A stretch of 64,000 nt of DNA from Elymus sibiricus (lineage: Eukaryota; Streptophyta; Magnoliopsida; Poales; Poaceae). The notes below the pieces were generated by a model that was not told where the DNA came from, did no database searches, and saw nothing but the letters and a program-made list of their open reading frames with translations. Location: the NCBI GenBank assembly GCA_039707655.1, contig CM077676.1, positions 191,886,936-191,950,935 of the forward strand, given 5' to 3'. This document shows, piece by piece, positions 51,062 through 62,647 of the stretch; position 1 is the first letter of the stretch; each line of letters opens with the position of its first letter. The position numbers were made by a program, and so were the translations under genes.

Positions 51062-53328
51062 CTTAGGGTTAACGAGTCGAGGCGGACGTCGTCGCGGTAG
51101 CGACGACGGACGCCGAGACGAGCACGTGACACCACCGCCACCCTGTCTAACTTAGGGTTACGCGAGTCGAGGCAGACGTCGAGACGAGCACGTGACACCA
51201 CTGCCACCCTGTCTAACTTAGGGTTACGCGAGTCGAGGCGGACGTCTTTGCGGTAGCGACGACGGACGCCGAGATGAGCATGTGACACCACCGCCACCCT
51301 ATCTATCTTAGCGTTACGCGAGTCGAGGCGAACTTCGTCGCGGTAGCGACGACGGACGCCAAGACGAGCACATGACACCACCGCCACCCTGTCTATCTTA
51401 GGGTTACGCGAGTCGAGGCAGACGTCGAGACGAGCACGTGACACCACTGCCACCCTGTCTAACTTAGGGATACGCGAGTCTAGGGGGACGTCTTCGCGGT
51501 AGCGACGACGGACGCCGAGACGAGCACGTGACAACACTGCCACCCTGGCTAACTTAGGGTTACGCGAGTCGAGGCAGACGTCGTCGCGGTAGTGACGACG
51601 GACGCCGAGACGAGCACGTGACAACACTGCCACCCTGTCTAACTTAGGGTTACGCGAGTCGAGGCAGACGTCGTCGCGGTAGCGACGACGGACGCCTAGA
51701 CGAGCACGTGACACCACTGCCACCCTGGCTATCTTAGGGTTACGCGAGTCGAGGCGGACGTCGTCGCGGTAGCGACGACGGACGCCGAGACGAGCACGTG
51801 ACACCACCGCCACCCTGTCTAACTTAGGGTTACGCGTGTCGAGGCGGACGTCGTCGCGGTAGCGACGACGGACGCCGAGACGAGCACGTGACACCACCGC
51901 CACCCTGTCTAACTTAGGGTTACGCGAGTCGAGGCAGACGTCGAGACGAGCACGTGACACCACTGCCACCCTGTCTAACTTAGGGTTACGCGAGTCGAGG
52001 CGGACGTCTTTGCGGTAGCGACGACGGACGCCGAGATGAGCATGTGACACCACCGCCACCCTATCTATCTTAGCGTTACGCGAGTCGAGGCGAACGTCGT
52101 CGCGGTAGCGACGACGGACGCCAAGACGAGCACATGACACCACCGCCACCCTGTCTATCTTAGCATTACGCGAGTCGAGGCGGACGTCGTCGCGGTAGCG
52201 ACGACGGACGCCGAGACGAGCACGTGACACCACCGCCACCCTGTCTAACATAGGGTTAAGCGAGTCGAGGCGGACGTCGTCGCGGTAGCGACGACGGACG
52301 CCGAGACGAGCACGTGACAACACCGCCACCCTGTCTATCTTAGGGTTACGCGAGTCAAGGCAGACGTCGTCGCGGTAGCGACGACGGACGCCGAGACGAG
52401 CACGTGACACCACTGCTACCCTGTCCATCTTAGGGTTACGCGAGTCGAGGCGGACGTCGTTGCGGTAGCTGCGACGGACGCCGAGACGAGCACGTGACAC
52501 CAATGCCACCCTGTCTAACTTAGGGTTATGCGAGTCGAGGCGGACGTCGTCGCGGTAGCGACGACGGACGCCGAGACGAGCACGTGACACCACCGCCACC
52601 CTGTCTAACTTAGGGTTACGCGAGTCGAGGCGGACGTCGTTGCGGTAGCTGCGACGGACGCCGAGACGAGCACGTGACACCAATGCCACCCTGTCTAACT
52701 TAGGGTTATGCGAGTCGAGGCGGACGTCGTCGCGGTAGCGACGACGGACGCCGAGACGAGCACGTGACAACACCGCCACCCTGTCTATCTTAGGGTTACG
52801 CCAGTCAAGGCAGACGTCGTCGCGGTAGCGACGACGGACGCCGAGACGAGCACGTGACACCACTGCCACCCTGTCCATCTTAGGGTTACGCGAGTCGAGG
52901 CGGACGTCGTCGCGGTAGCGACGACGGAAGCCGAGACGAGCACGTGACACCAATGCCACCCTGTCTAACTTAGGGTTACGCGAGTCGAGGCGGACGTCGT
53001 CGCGGTAGCGACGACGGACGCCGAGACGAGCACGTGACACCACCGCCACCCTGTCTAACTTAGGGTTATGCGAGTCGAGGCGGACGTCGTCGCGGTAGCG
53101 ACGACGGACGCCGAGACGAGCATGTGACACCACCGCCACCCTATCTATCTTAGCGTTACGCGAGTTGAGGCGGACATCGTCGCGGTAGCGACGACGGACG
53201 CCGAGATGAGCACACGACACCACCGCCACCCTGTCTAAATTAGGGTTACGCGAGTCGAGGCTGACGTCGTCGCGGTAGCGATGACGGATGCCGAGACGAG
53301 CACGTGACTTCACCGCCACCCTATTTAA
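51062..53328. repeat. Region C block, 2267 bp (89+3x66+22x90)
   Basis: The front repeats the chimeric block 48461-49310 at a shift of 2,601 (one visible change, GAACTTCGTC near 51330). It then joins 1055-type sequence from about 51912. Two monomers carry GTTGCGGTAGCTGCGACGG (near 52460 and 52640), a local change on both sides of the hairpin loop that was itself duplicated 180 bp apart. Confidence 0.83.
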
Positions 53329-56300
53329 CTTAGGGTTAGCGAGTCGAGGCGGACGTCGTCGCGGTAGCGACGACGGACGCCGAGACGAGCTCGTGACACC
53401 ACCGCCACCCTGTCAAACTTAGGGTTACGCGAGTCGAGGCAGACGTCGAAACGAGCACGTGACACCACTGCCACCCTGTCTAACTTAGGGTTACGAGAGT
53501 CGAGGCGGACGTCTTTGCGGTAGCGACGACGGACGCCGAGATGAGCACGTGACACCACCGCCACCCTGTCTAACTTAAGGTTAAGCGAGTCGAGGCGGAA
53601 GTCGTCGCGGTAGCGACGACGGACGCCGAGACGAGCACGTGACAACACCGCCACCCTGTCTATCTTAGGGTTACGCGGGTCAAGGCGGACGTCGTCGCGG
53701 TAGCGACGACGGACGCTGAGATGAGCACGTGACACCACTGCCACCCTGTCTATCTTAGGGTTACGCGAGTCGAGGCGGACGTCGTCGCGGTAGCGACGAC
53801 GGACGCCGAGACGAGCACGTGACACCACTGCCACCCTAGCTAACTTAGGGTTACGCGAGTCGAGGCGGACGTCGTCGTGGTAGCGACGAGGGACGCCAAG
53901 ACGAGCACGTGACACCACTGCCACCCTGGCTATTTTAGGGTTACGCGAGTCGAGGCGGACGTCATCGCGATAGCGACGACGGACGCCGAGACGAGCACGT
54001 GACACCACGGCCACACTGTCTAACTTAGGGTTACGCGAGTCGAGGCGGACGTCGTCACAGTAGCGACAACGGACGCCGAGACGAGCACATGACACCACCG
54101 CCACCCTGTCTATCTTAGGGTTACGCGAGTCGAGGCGGACGTCGTCACGGTAGCGACGATGGACGCCTAGGCGAGCACGTGACACCACTGCCACCCTGTC
54201 TATCTTTGCGTTACGCGAGTCGAGGCAAACGTCGTCGGGGTAGCGACGACGGACGCCGAGACGAGCACGTGACACCACCGCCACCCTGTCTAACTTAGGG
54301 TTACGCGAGTCGAGGCAGACGTCGAGACGAGCACGTGACACCACTGCCACCCTATCTAACTTAGGGTTACGCGAGTCGAGGAGGACGTCTTTGCGGTAGC
54401 GACGACGGACGCCGAGATGAGCACGTGACACCACCGCCACCCTATCTATCTTAGCGTTACGCGAGTCGAGGCGAACGTCGTCGCGGTAGCGACAACGGAC
54501 GCCAAGACGAGCACATGACACCACCGCCACCCTGTCTATCTTAGCGTTACGCGAGTCGAGGCGGACGTCGTCGCGGTAGCGACGACGGACGCCGAGACGA
54601 GCACGTGACACCACCGCCACCCTGTCTAACTTAGGGTTAAGCGAGTCGAGGCGGACGTCGTCGCGGTAGCGACGACGGACGCCGAGACGAGCACGTGACA
54701 CCAATGCCACCCTGTCTAACTTAGGGTTACGCGAGTCGAGGCGGACGCCGAGACGAGCACGTGACACCACCGCCACCCTATCTAACTTAGGGTTACGCGT
54801 GTCGAGGCGGACGTCGTCGCGGTAGCGACGACGGACGCCGAGACGAGCACGTGACACCACCGCCACCCTATCTATCTTAGCGTTATGCGAGTCGAGGCGA
54901 ACGTCGTCGCGGTAGCGACGACGGACGCCGAGACGAGCACATGACACCACCGCCACCCTGTCTATCTTAGCGTTACGCGAGTCGAGGCGGACGTCGTCGC
55001 GGTAGCGACGACGGACGCCGAGACGAGCACGTGACACCACCGCCACCCTGTTTAACTTAGGGTTAAGCGAGTCGAGGCGGACGTCGTCGCGGTAGCGACG
55101 ACGGACGTCGAGACGAGCACGTGACACCAATGCCACCCTGTCTAACTTAGGGTTACGCGAGTCGAGGCGGACGTCGTCGCGGTAGCGACGACGGACGCCG
55201 AGACTAGCACGTGACAACACCGCCACCCTGTCTATCTTAGGGTTACGCGAGTCGAGGCAGACGTCGTCGCGGTAGCGACGACGGACGCTGAGATGAGCAC
55301 GTGACACCACTGCCACCCTGTCCATCTTAGGGATACGCGAGTCGAGGCGGACGTCGTCGCGGTAGCGACGACGGACGCCGAGACGAGCACGTGACACCAC
55401 CGCCACCCTGTCTAACTTAGGGTTACGCGAGTCGAGGCGGACGTCGTCGCGGTAGCGACGACGGACGCCGAGACGAGCACGGGACAACACCGCCACCCTG
55501 TTTATCTTAGGGTTACGCGAGTCAAGGCAGACGTCGTCGCGGTAGCGACAACGGACGCCGAGACGAGCACGTGACACCACTGCCACCCTGTCCATCTTAG
55601 GGTTACGCGAGTCGAGGCGGACGTCGTCGCGGTAGCGACGACGGACGCCGAGACGAGCACGTGACACCAATGCCACCCTGTCTAACTTAGGGTTACGCGA
55701 GTCGAGGCGGACGTCGTCGCGGTAGCGACGATGGACGCCGAGACGAGCACGTGACACCACCGCCACCCTGTCTAACTTAGGGTTATGCGAGTCGAGGCGG
55801 ACGTCGTCGCGGTAGCGACGACGGACGCCGAGACGAGCACGTGACAACACCGCCACCCTGTCTATCTTAGGGTTACGCGAGTCAAGGCAGACGTCGTCAA
55901 GGTAGCGACGACGGACGCCGAGACGAGCACGTGACACCACTGCCACCCTGTCCATCTTAGGGTTACGCGAGTCGAGGCGGACGTCGTCGCGGTAGCGACG
56001 ACGGACGCCGAGACGAGCAAGTGACACAAATGCCACCCTGTCTAACTTAGGGTTACGCGAGTCGAGGCGGACGTCGTCGCGGTAGCGACGACGGACGCCG
56101 AGACGAGCACGTGACACCACCGCCACCCTGTCTAAATTAGGGTTACGCGAGTCGAGGCTGACATCGTCGCGGTAGCGATGACGGACGCCGAGACGAGCAC
56201 GTGACTTCACCGCCACCCTATTTAACTTAGGGTTAACGAGTCGACGACGGACGCCGAGACGAGCACGTGACACCACCGCCACCCTGTCTAACTTAGGGTT

Positions 56301-57077
56301 ACGTGAGTCGAGGCGGACGTCGGGACGAGCACGTGACACCACTGCCACCCTGTCTAACTTAGGGTTATGCGAGTCGAGGCGGACGTCATCGCGGTAGCGA
56401 CGACGGACGCCGAGACGAGCACGTGACACCACTGCCTCCCTGTCTAACTTAGGGTTACGCGAGTCGAGGCGGACGTCGTCGCGGTAGCGACGACGGACGC
56501 CGAGACGAGCACGTGACAACACTGCCACCCTGGCTAACTTAGGGTTACGCGAGTCGAGGCAGACGTCGTCGCGGTAGCGACGACGGACGCCGAGACGAGC
56601 ACGTGACAACACTGCCACCCTGTCTAACTTAGGGTTACGTGAGTCGAGGCAGACGTCGTCGCGGTAGCGACGACGGACGCCTAGACGAGCACGTGACACC
56701 ACCGCCACCCTATTTACCCAAGGGTTACGCGAGTCGAGGCAGACGTCGTCGCGGTAGCGACGACGGACGCCTAGACGAGCACGTGACACCACTGCCACCC
56801 TGGCTATCTTAGGGTTACGCGAGTCGAGGCGGACGTCGTCGCGGTAGCGACGACGGACGCCGAGACGAGCACGTGACACCACCGCCACCCTGTCTAACTT
56901 AGGGTTACGCGTGTCGAGGCGGACGTCGTCGCGGTAGCGACGACGGACGCCGAGACGAGCACGTGTCACCACCGCCACCCTGTCTAAATTAGGGTTACGC
57001 GAGTCGAGGCTGACATCGTCGCGGTAGCGATGACGGACGCCGAGACGAGCACGTGACTTCACCGCCACCCTATTTAA
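53329..57077. repeat. Region C block, 3749 bp (89+5x66+37x90), mosaic
   Basis: The first part (53329 to about 54300) has the region A marks GTTAGCGAG and GTCGAAACGAG and matches 16.85-17.62 kb. The middle matches B/C long sub-blocks. At 56226 an 89-type monomer also has a 23-bp deletion, so the two changes total 24 bp and the minus-strand frame stays open. The last part follows the 875-bp sub-block. Confidence 0.83.
56226..56291 (+). repeat. Doubly deleted 66-bp monomer (1 bp + 23 bp)
   Basis: GTTAACGAGTCGA is followed directly by CGACGGACGCC. The 23 missing bases lie between two CGA triplets and include the loop and most of the hairpin. It is followed by a GTCGGGACGAG 66-mer (56292-56357), so this is an 89+66 dyad whose 89-mer has been shortened. 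Confidence 0.87.
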
Positions 57078-59098
57078 CTTAGGGTTAACGAGTCGAGGCG
57101 GACGTCGTCGCGGTAGCGACGACGGACGCCGAGACGAGCACGTGACACCACCGCCACCCTGTCTAACTTAGGGTTACGCGAGTCGAGGCAGACGTCGAGA
57201 CGAGCACGTGACACCAATGCCACCCTGTCTAACTTAGGGTTACGCGAGTCGAGGCGGACGTCTTTGCGGTAGCGACGACGGACGCCGAGATGAGCATGTG
57301 ACACCACCGCCACCCTATCTATCTTAGCGTTACGTGAGTCGAGGCGAACGTCGTCGCGGTAGCGACGACGGACGCCAAGACGAGCACATGACACCACCGC
57401 CACCCTGTCTATCTTAGCGTTACGCGAGTCGAGGCGGACGTCGTCGCGGTAGCGACGACGGACGCCGAGACGAGCACGTGACACCACCGCCACCCTGTCT
57501 AACTTAGGGTTAAGCGAGTCGAGGCGGACGTCGTCGCGGTAGCGACGACGGACGCCGAGACGAGCACGTGACACCAATGCCACCCTGTCTAACTTAGGGT
57601 TACGCGAGTCGAGGCGGACGCCGAGACGAGCACGTGACACCACCGCCACCCTGTCTAACTTAGGGTTACGCGTGTCGAGGCGAACGTCGTCGCGGTAGCG
57701 ACGACGGACGCCGAGACGAGCACATGACACCACCGCCACCCTGTCTATCTTAGCGTTACGCGAGTCGAGGCGGACGTCGTCCCGGTAGCGACGACGGACG
57801 CCGAGACGAGCACGTGACAACACCGCCACCCTGGCTAACTTAGGGTTAAGCGAGTCGAGGCGGACGTCGTCGCGGTAGCGACGACGGACGTCAAGACGAG
57901 CACGTGACACCAATGCCACCCTGTCTAACTTAGGGTTACGCGAGTCGAGGCGGACGTCGTCGCGGTAGCGACGACGGACGCCGAGACGAGCACGTGACAA
58001 CACCGCCACCCTGTCTATCTTAGGGTTACGCGAGTCGAGGCAGACGTCGTCGCGGTAGCGACGACAGACGCCGAGACGAGCACGTGACACCACCGCCACC
58101 CTGTCCATCTTAGGGATACGCGAGTCGAGGCGGACGTCGTCGCGGTAGCGACGACGGACGCCGAGACGAGCACGTGACACCACCGCCACCCTGTCTAACT
58201 TAGGGTTACGCGAGTCGAGGCGGACGTCGTCGCGGTAGGGACGACGGACGCCGAGACGAGCACGTGACACCAATGCCACCCTGTCTAACTTAGGGTTACG
58301 CGAGTCGAGGCGGACGTCGTCGCGGTAGCGACGACGGACGCCGAGACGAGCACGGGACAACACCGCCACCCTGTTTATCTTAGGGTTACGCGAGTCAAGG
58401 CAGACGTCGTCGCGGTAGCGAGGACGGACGCCGAGACGAGCACGTGACACCACTGCCATCCTGTCCATCTTAGGGTTACGCGAGTCGAGGCGGACGTCGT
58501 CGCGGTAGCGACGACGGACGCCGAGACGAGCACGTGACACCAATGCCACCCTGTCTAACTTAGGGTTACGCGAGTCGAGGCGGACGTCGTCGCGGTAGCG
58601 ACGACGGACGCCGAGACGAGCACGTGACACCACCGCCACCCTGTCTAAGTTAGGGTTATGCGAGTCGAGGCGGACGTCGTCGCGGTAGTGACGACGGACG
58701 CCGAGACGAGCACGTGACAACACCGCCACCCTGTCTATCTTAGGGTTACGCGAGTCAAGGCAGACGTCGTCAAGGTAGCGACGACGGACGCCGAGACGAG
58801 CACGTGACACCACTGCCACCCTGTCCATCTTAGGGTTACGCGAGTCGAGGCGGACGTCGTCGCGGTAGCGACGACGGACGCCGAGACGAGCAAGTGACAC
58901 AAATGCCACCCTGTCTAACTTAGGGTTACGCGAGTCGAGGCGGACGTCGTCGCGGTAGCGACGACGGACGCCGAGACGAGCACGTGACACCACCGCCACC
59001 CTGTCTAAATTAGGGTTACGCGAGTCGAGGCTGACATCGTCGCGGTAGCGATGACGGACGCCGAGACGAGCACGTGACTTCACCGCCACCCTATTTAA
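57078..59098. repeat. Region C block, 2021 bp (89+2x66+20x90)
   Basis: It resembles the middle of 53329-57077, with rare marks in common such as GTCAAGGTAGCG (near 55897 and 58769). The first 66-mer follows the 89-mer; a GGACGCCGAG-type 66-mer is at 57593-57658. Confidence 0.84.
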
Positions 59099-59187
59099 CT
59101 TAGGCTTAACGAGTCGAGGCGGACGTCGTCGCGGTAGCGACGACGGACGCCGAGACGAGCACGTGACACCACCGCCACCCTGTCTAA
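59099..59187 (+). repeat. 89-bp monomer with TAGGCTTAACG
   Basis: An 89-mer in which TTAGGGTT has become TTAGGCTT. It is followed at once by a second 89-mer (59188-59276) that lost its base elsewhere (CTTAGGTTACG), the only place where two 89-mers adjoin. Confidence 0.88.
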
Positions 59188-60602
59188 CTTAGGTTACGTG
59201 AGTCGAGGCGGACGTCATCGCGGTAGCGACGACGGATGCCAAGACGAGCACGTGACACCAATGCCACCCTGTCTAACTTAGGGTTACGCGAGTCGAGGCG
59301 GACGTCGTCGCGGTAGCGACGACGGACGCCGAGACGAGCACGTGACACCACCGCCACCCTGTCTACCTTAGGGTTATGCGAGTCGAGGCGGACGTCGTCG
59401 CGGTAGCGACGACGGACGCCGAGACGAGCATGTGACACCACCGCCACCCTATCTATCTTAGCGTTACGCGAGTCGAGGCGGACGTCGTCGCGGTAGCGAC
59501 GACAGACGCCTAGACAAGCACGTGACACCACTGCCACCCTGTCTAAATTAGGGTTACGCGAGTCGAGGCGGACGTCGTCGCGGTAGCGACGACGGACGCC
59601 GAGATGAGCACGTGACACCACTGCCACCCTGTCTAACTTTGGGTTACGTGAGTCGAGGCGGACGTCGTCGCGGTAGCGACGACGGACGCCGAGACGAGCA
59701 CGTGACAACACTGCCACCCTGGCTAACTTAGGGTTACGCGAGTCGAGGCGGACGTCGTCGCGGTAGCGACGACGGGCGCCGAGACGAGCACGTGACACCA
59801 CTGCCACCCTGGCTAACTTAGGGTTACGCGAGTCGAGGCGGACGTCGTCGCGGTAGCGATGACGAATGCCGAGACGAGCACGTGACACCACCGCCACCCT
59901 GTCTAACTTAGGGTTAAGCGAGTCGAGGCGGACGTCGTCGCGGTAGCGATGACGGACGCCGACACGAGCACGTGACACCACCGCCACCCTGTCTAACTTA
60001 GGGTTACGCGAGTTGAGGCGGACGTCGAGACGAGCACGTGACACCACTGCCACCCTGTCTAACTTAGGGATACGCGAGTCGAGGGGGATGTCTTCGCGGT
60101 AGCGACGACGGACGCCGAGACGAGCACGTGACAACACTGCCACCCTGGCTAACTTAGGGTTACGCGAGTCGAGGCAGACGTCGTCGCGGTAGCGACGACG
60201 GACGCCGAGACGAGCACGTGACAACACTGCCACCCTGTCTAACTTAGGGTTACGCGAGTCGAGGAAGACGTCGTCGCGGTAGCGACGACGGACGCCTAGA
60301 CGAGCACGTGACACCACTGCCACCCTGGCTATCTTAGGGTTACGCGAGTCGAGGCGGACGTCTTCGCGGTAGCGACGACGGACGCCGAGACGAGCACGTG
60401 ACACCACCGCCACCCTGTCTAACTTAGGGTTACGCGTGTCGAGGCGGACGTCGTCGCGGTAGCGACGACGGACGCTGAGACGAGCACGTGACACCACCGC
60501 CACCCTGTCTAAATTAGGGTTACGCGAGTCGAGGCTGACATCGTCGCGGTAGCGATGACGGACGCCGAGACGAGCACGTGACTTCACCGCCACCCTATTT
60601 AA
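59188..60602. repeat. Region C block, 1415 bp (89+66+14x90)
   Basis: It shares the GGGCGCCGAG, GACGAATGCC and GACACGAGC series with 45.35-45.56 kb and ends in a CTAAATTAGGG monomer before the next 89-mer. Confidence 0.83.
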
Positions 60603-62647
60603 CTTAGGGTTAACGAGTCGAGGCGGACGTCGTCGCAGTAGCGACGACGGACGCCGAGACGAGCACGTGACACGACCGCCACCCTGTCTAACTTAGGGTT
60701 ACGCTAGTCGAGGCAGACGTCGAGACGAGCACGTGACACCACTGCCACCCTGTCTAACTTAGGGTTACGCGAGTCGAGGCGGACGTCTTTGCGGTAGCGA
60801 CGACGGACGCCGAGATGAGCATGTGACACCACCGCCACCCTATCTATCTTAGCGTTACGCGAGTCGAGGCGAACGTTGTCGCGGTAGCGACGACGGACGC
60901 CAAGACGAGCACATGACACCACCGCCACCCTGTCTATCTTAGCGTTACGCGAGTCGAGGCGGACGTCGTCGCGGTAGCGACGACGGACGCCGAGACGAGC
61001 ACGTGACACCACCGCCACCCTGTCTAACTTAGGGTTAAGCGAGTTGAGGCGGACGTCGTCGCGGTAGGGACGACGGACGCCGAGACGAGCACGTGACACC
61101 AATGCCACCCTGTCTAACTTAGGGTTACGCGAGTCGAGGCGGACGTCATCGCGGTAGCGACGACGGACGCCGAGACGAGCACGTGACAACACCGCGACCC
61201 TGTCTATCTTAGGGTTACGCGAGTCAAGGCAGACGTCGTCGCGGTAGCGACGACGGACGCCGAGACGAGCACGTGACACCACTGCCACCCTGTCCATCTT
61301 AGGGTTACGCGAGTCGAGGCGGACGTCGTCGCGGTAGCGACGACGGACGCCGAGACGAGCACGTGACACCAATGCCACCCTGTCTAACTTAGGGTTACGC
61401 GAGTCGAGGCGGACGTCATCGCGGTAGCGACGACGGACGCCGAGACGAGCACGGGACACCACCGCCACCCTGTCTAACTTAGGGTTATGCGAGTCGTGGC
61501 GGACGTCGTCGCGGTAGCGACGACGGACGCCGAGACGAGCACGTGACAACACCGCCACCCTGTCTATCTTAGGGTTACGCGAGTCAAGGCAGACGTCGTC
61601 GCGGTAGCGACGACGGACGCCGAGACGAGCACGTGACACCACTGCCACCCTGTCCATCTTAGGGTTATGCGTGTCGAGGCGGACGTCGTCGCGGTAGCGA
61701 CGACGGACGCCGAGACGAGCACGTGACACCAATGCCACCCTGTCTAACTTAGGGTTACGCGAGTCGAGGCGGACGTCATCGCGGTAGCGACGACGGACGC
61801 CGAGACGAGCACGTGACACCACCGCCACCCTGTCTAACTTAGGGTTATGCGAGTCGAGGCGGACGTCGTCGCGGTAGCGACGACGGACGCCGAGACGAGC
61901 ATGTGACACCACCGCCACCCTATCTATCTTAGGGTTACGCGAGTCGAGGCGGACGTCGTCGCGGTAGCGACGACAGACGCCTAGACGAGCACGTGACACC
62001 ACTGCCACCCTGTCTAAATTAGGGTTATGCGAGTCGAGGCGGACGTCGTCGCGGTAGCGACGACGGACGCCGAGACGAGCACGTGACACCACTGCCACCC
62101 TGTCTAACTTTGGGTTACGTGAGTCGAGGCGGACGTCGTCGCGATAGCGACGACGGACGCCGAGACGAGCACGTGACAACACTGCCACCCTGGCTAACTT
62201 AGGGTTACGCGAGTCGAGGCGGACGTCGTCGCGGTAGCGACGACGGGCGCCGAGACGAGCACGTGACACCACCGCCACCCTATCTATCTTAGGGTTACGC
62301 GAGTCGAGGCAGACGTCGTCGCGGTAGCGACGACGGACGCCTAGACGAGCACGTGACACCACTGCCACCCTGGCTATCTTAGGGTTACGCGAGTCGAGGC
62401 GGACGTCGTCGCGGTAGCGACGACGGACGCCGAGACGAGCACGTGACACCACCGCCACCCTGTCTAACTTAGGGTTACGCGTGTCGAGGCGGACGTCGTC
62501 GCGGTAGCGACGACGGACGCCGAGACGAGCACGTGACACCACCGCCACCCTGTCTAAATTAGGGTTACGCGAGTCGAGGCTGACATCGTCGTGGTAGCGA
62601 TGACGGACGCCGAGACGAGCACGTGACTTCACCGCCACCCTATTTAA
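60603..62647. repeat. Region C block, 2045 bp (89+66+21x90)
   Basis: The 66-mer (60692-60757) carries CGCTAGTCG, a stop in the minus-strand frame, here independent of the 89-mer. The rest is ordinary region C subtype order. Confidence 0.84.

Noticed and set aside
53325..57068. Long minus-strand open frames (up to 1,247 codons; others at 43451-46186, 5746-8112 and many shorter) as protein genes
   Set aside because: They follow from a 90-bp monomer with no stop in one frame. They all end at 89-mers, inverted units or random nonsense changes (2593, 4973, 5746, 8140, 8937, 60704, 63049), usually start at GTG inside a monomer, show free replacement changes, and have no promoter, splice pattern or non-repeat domain.
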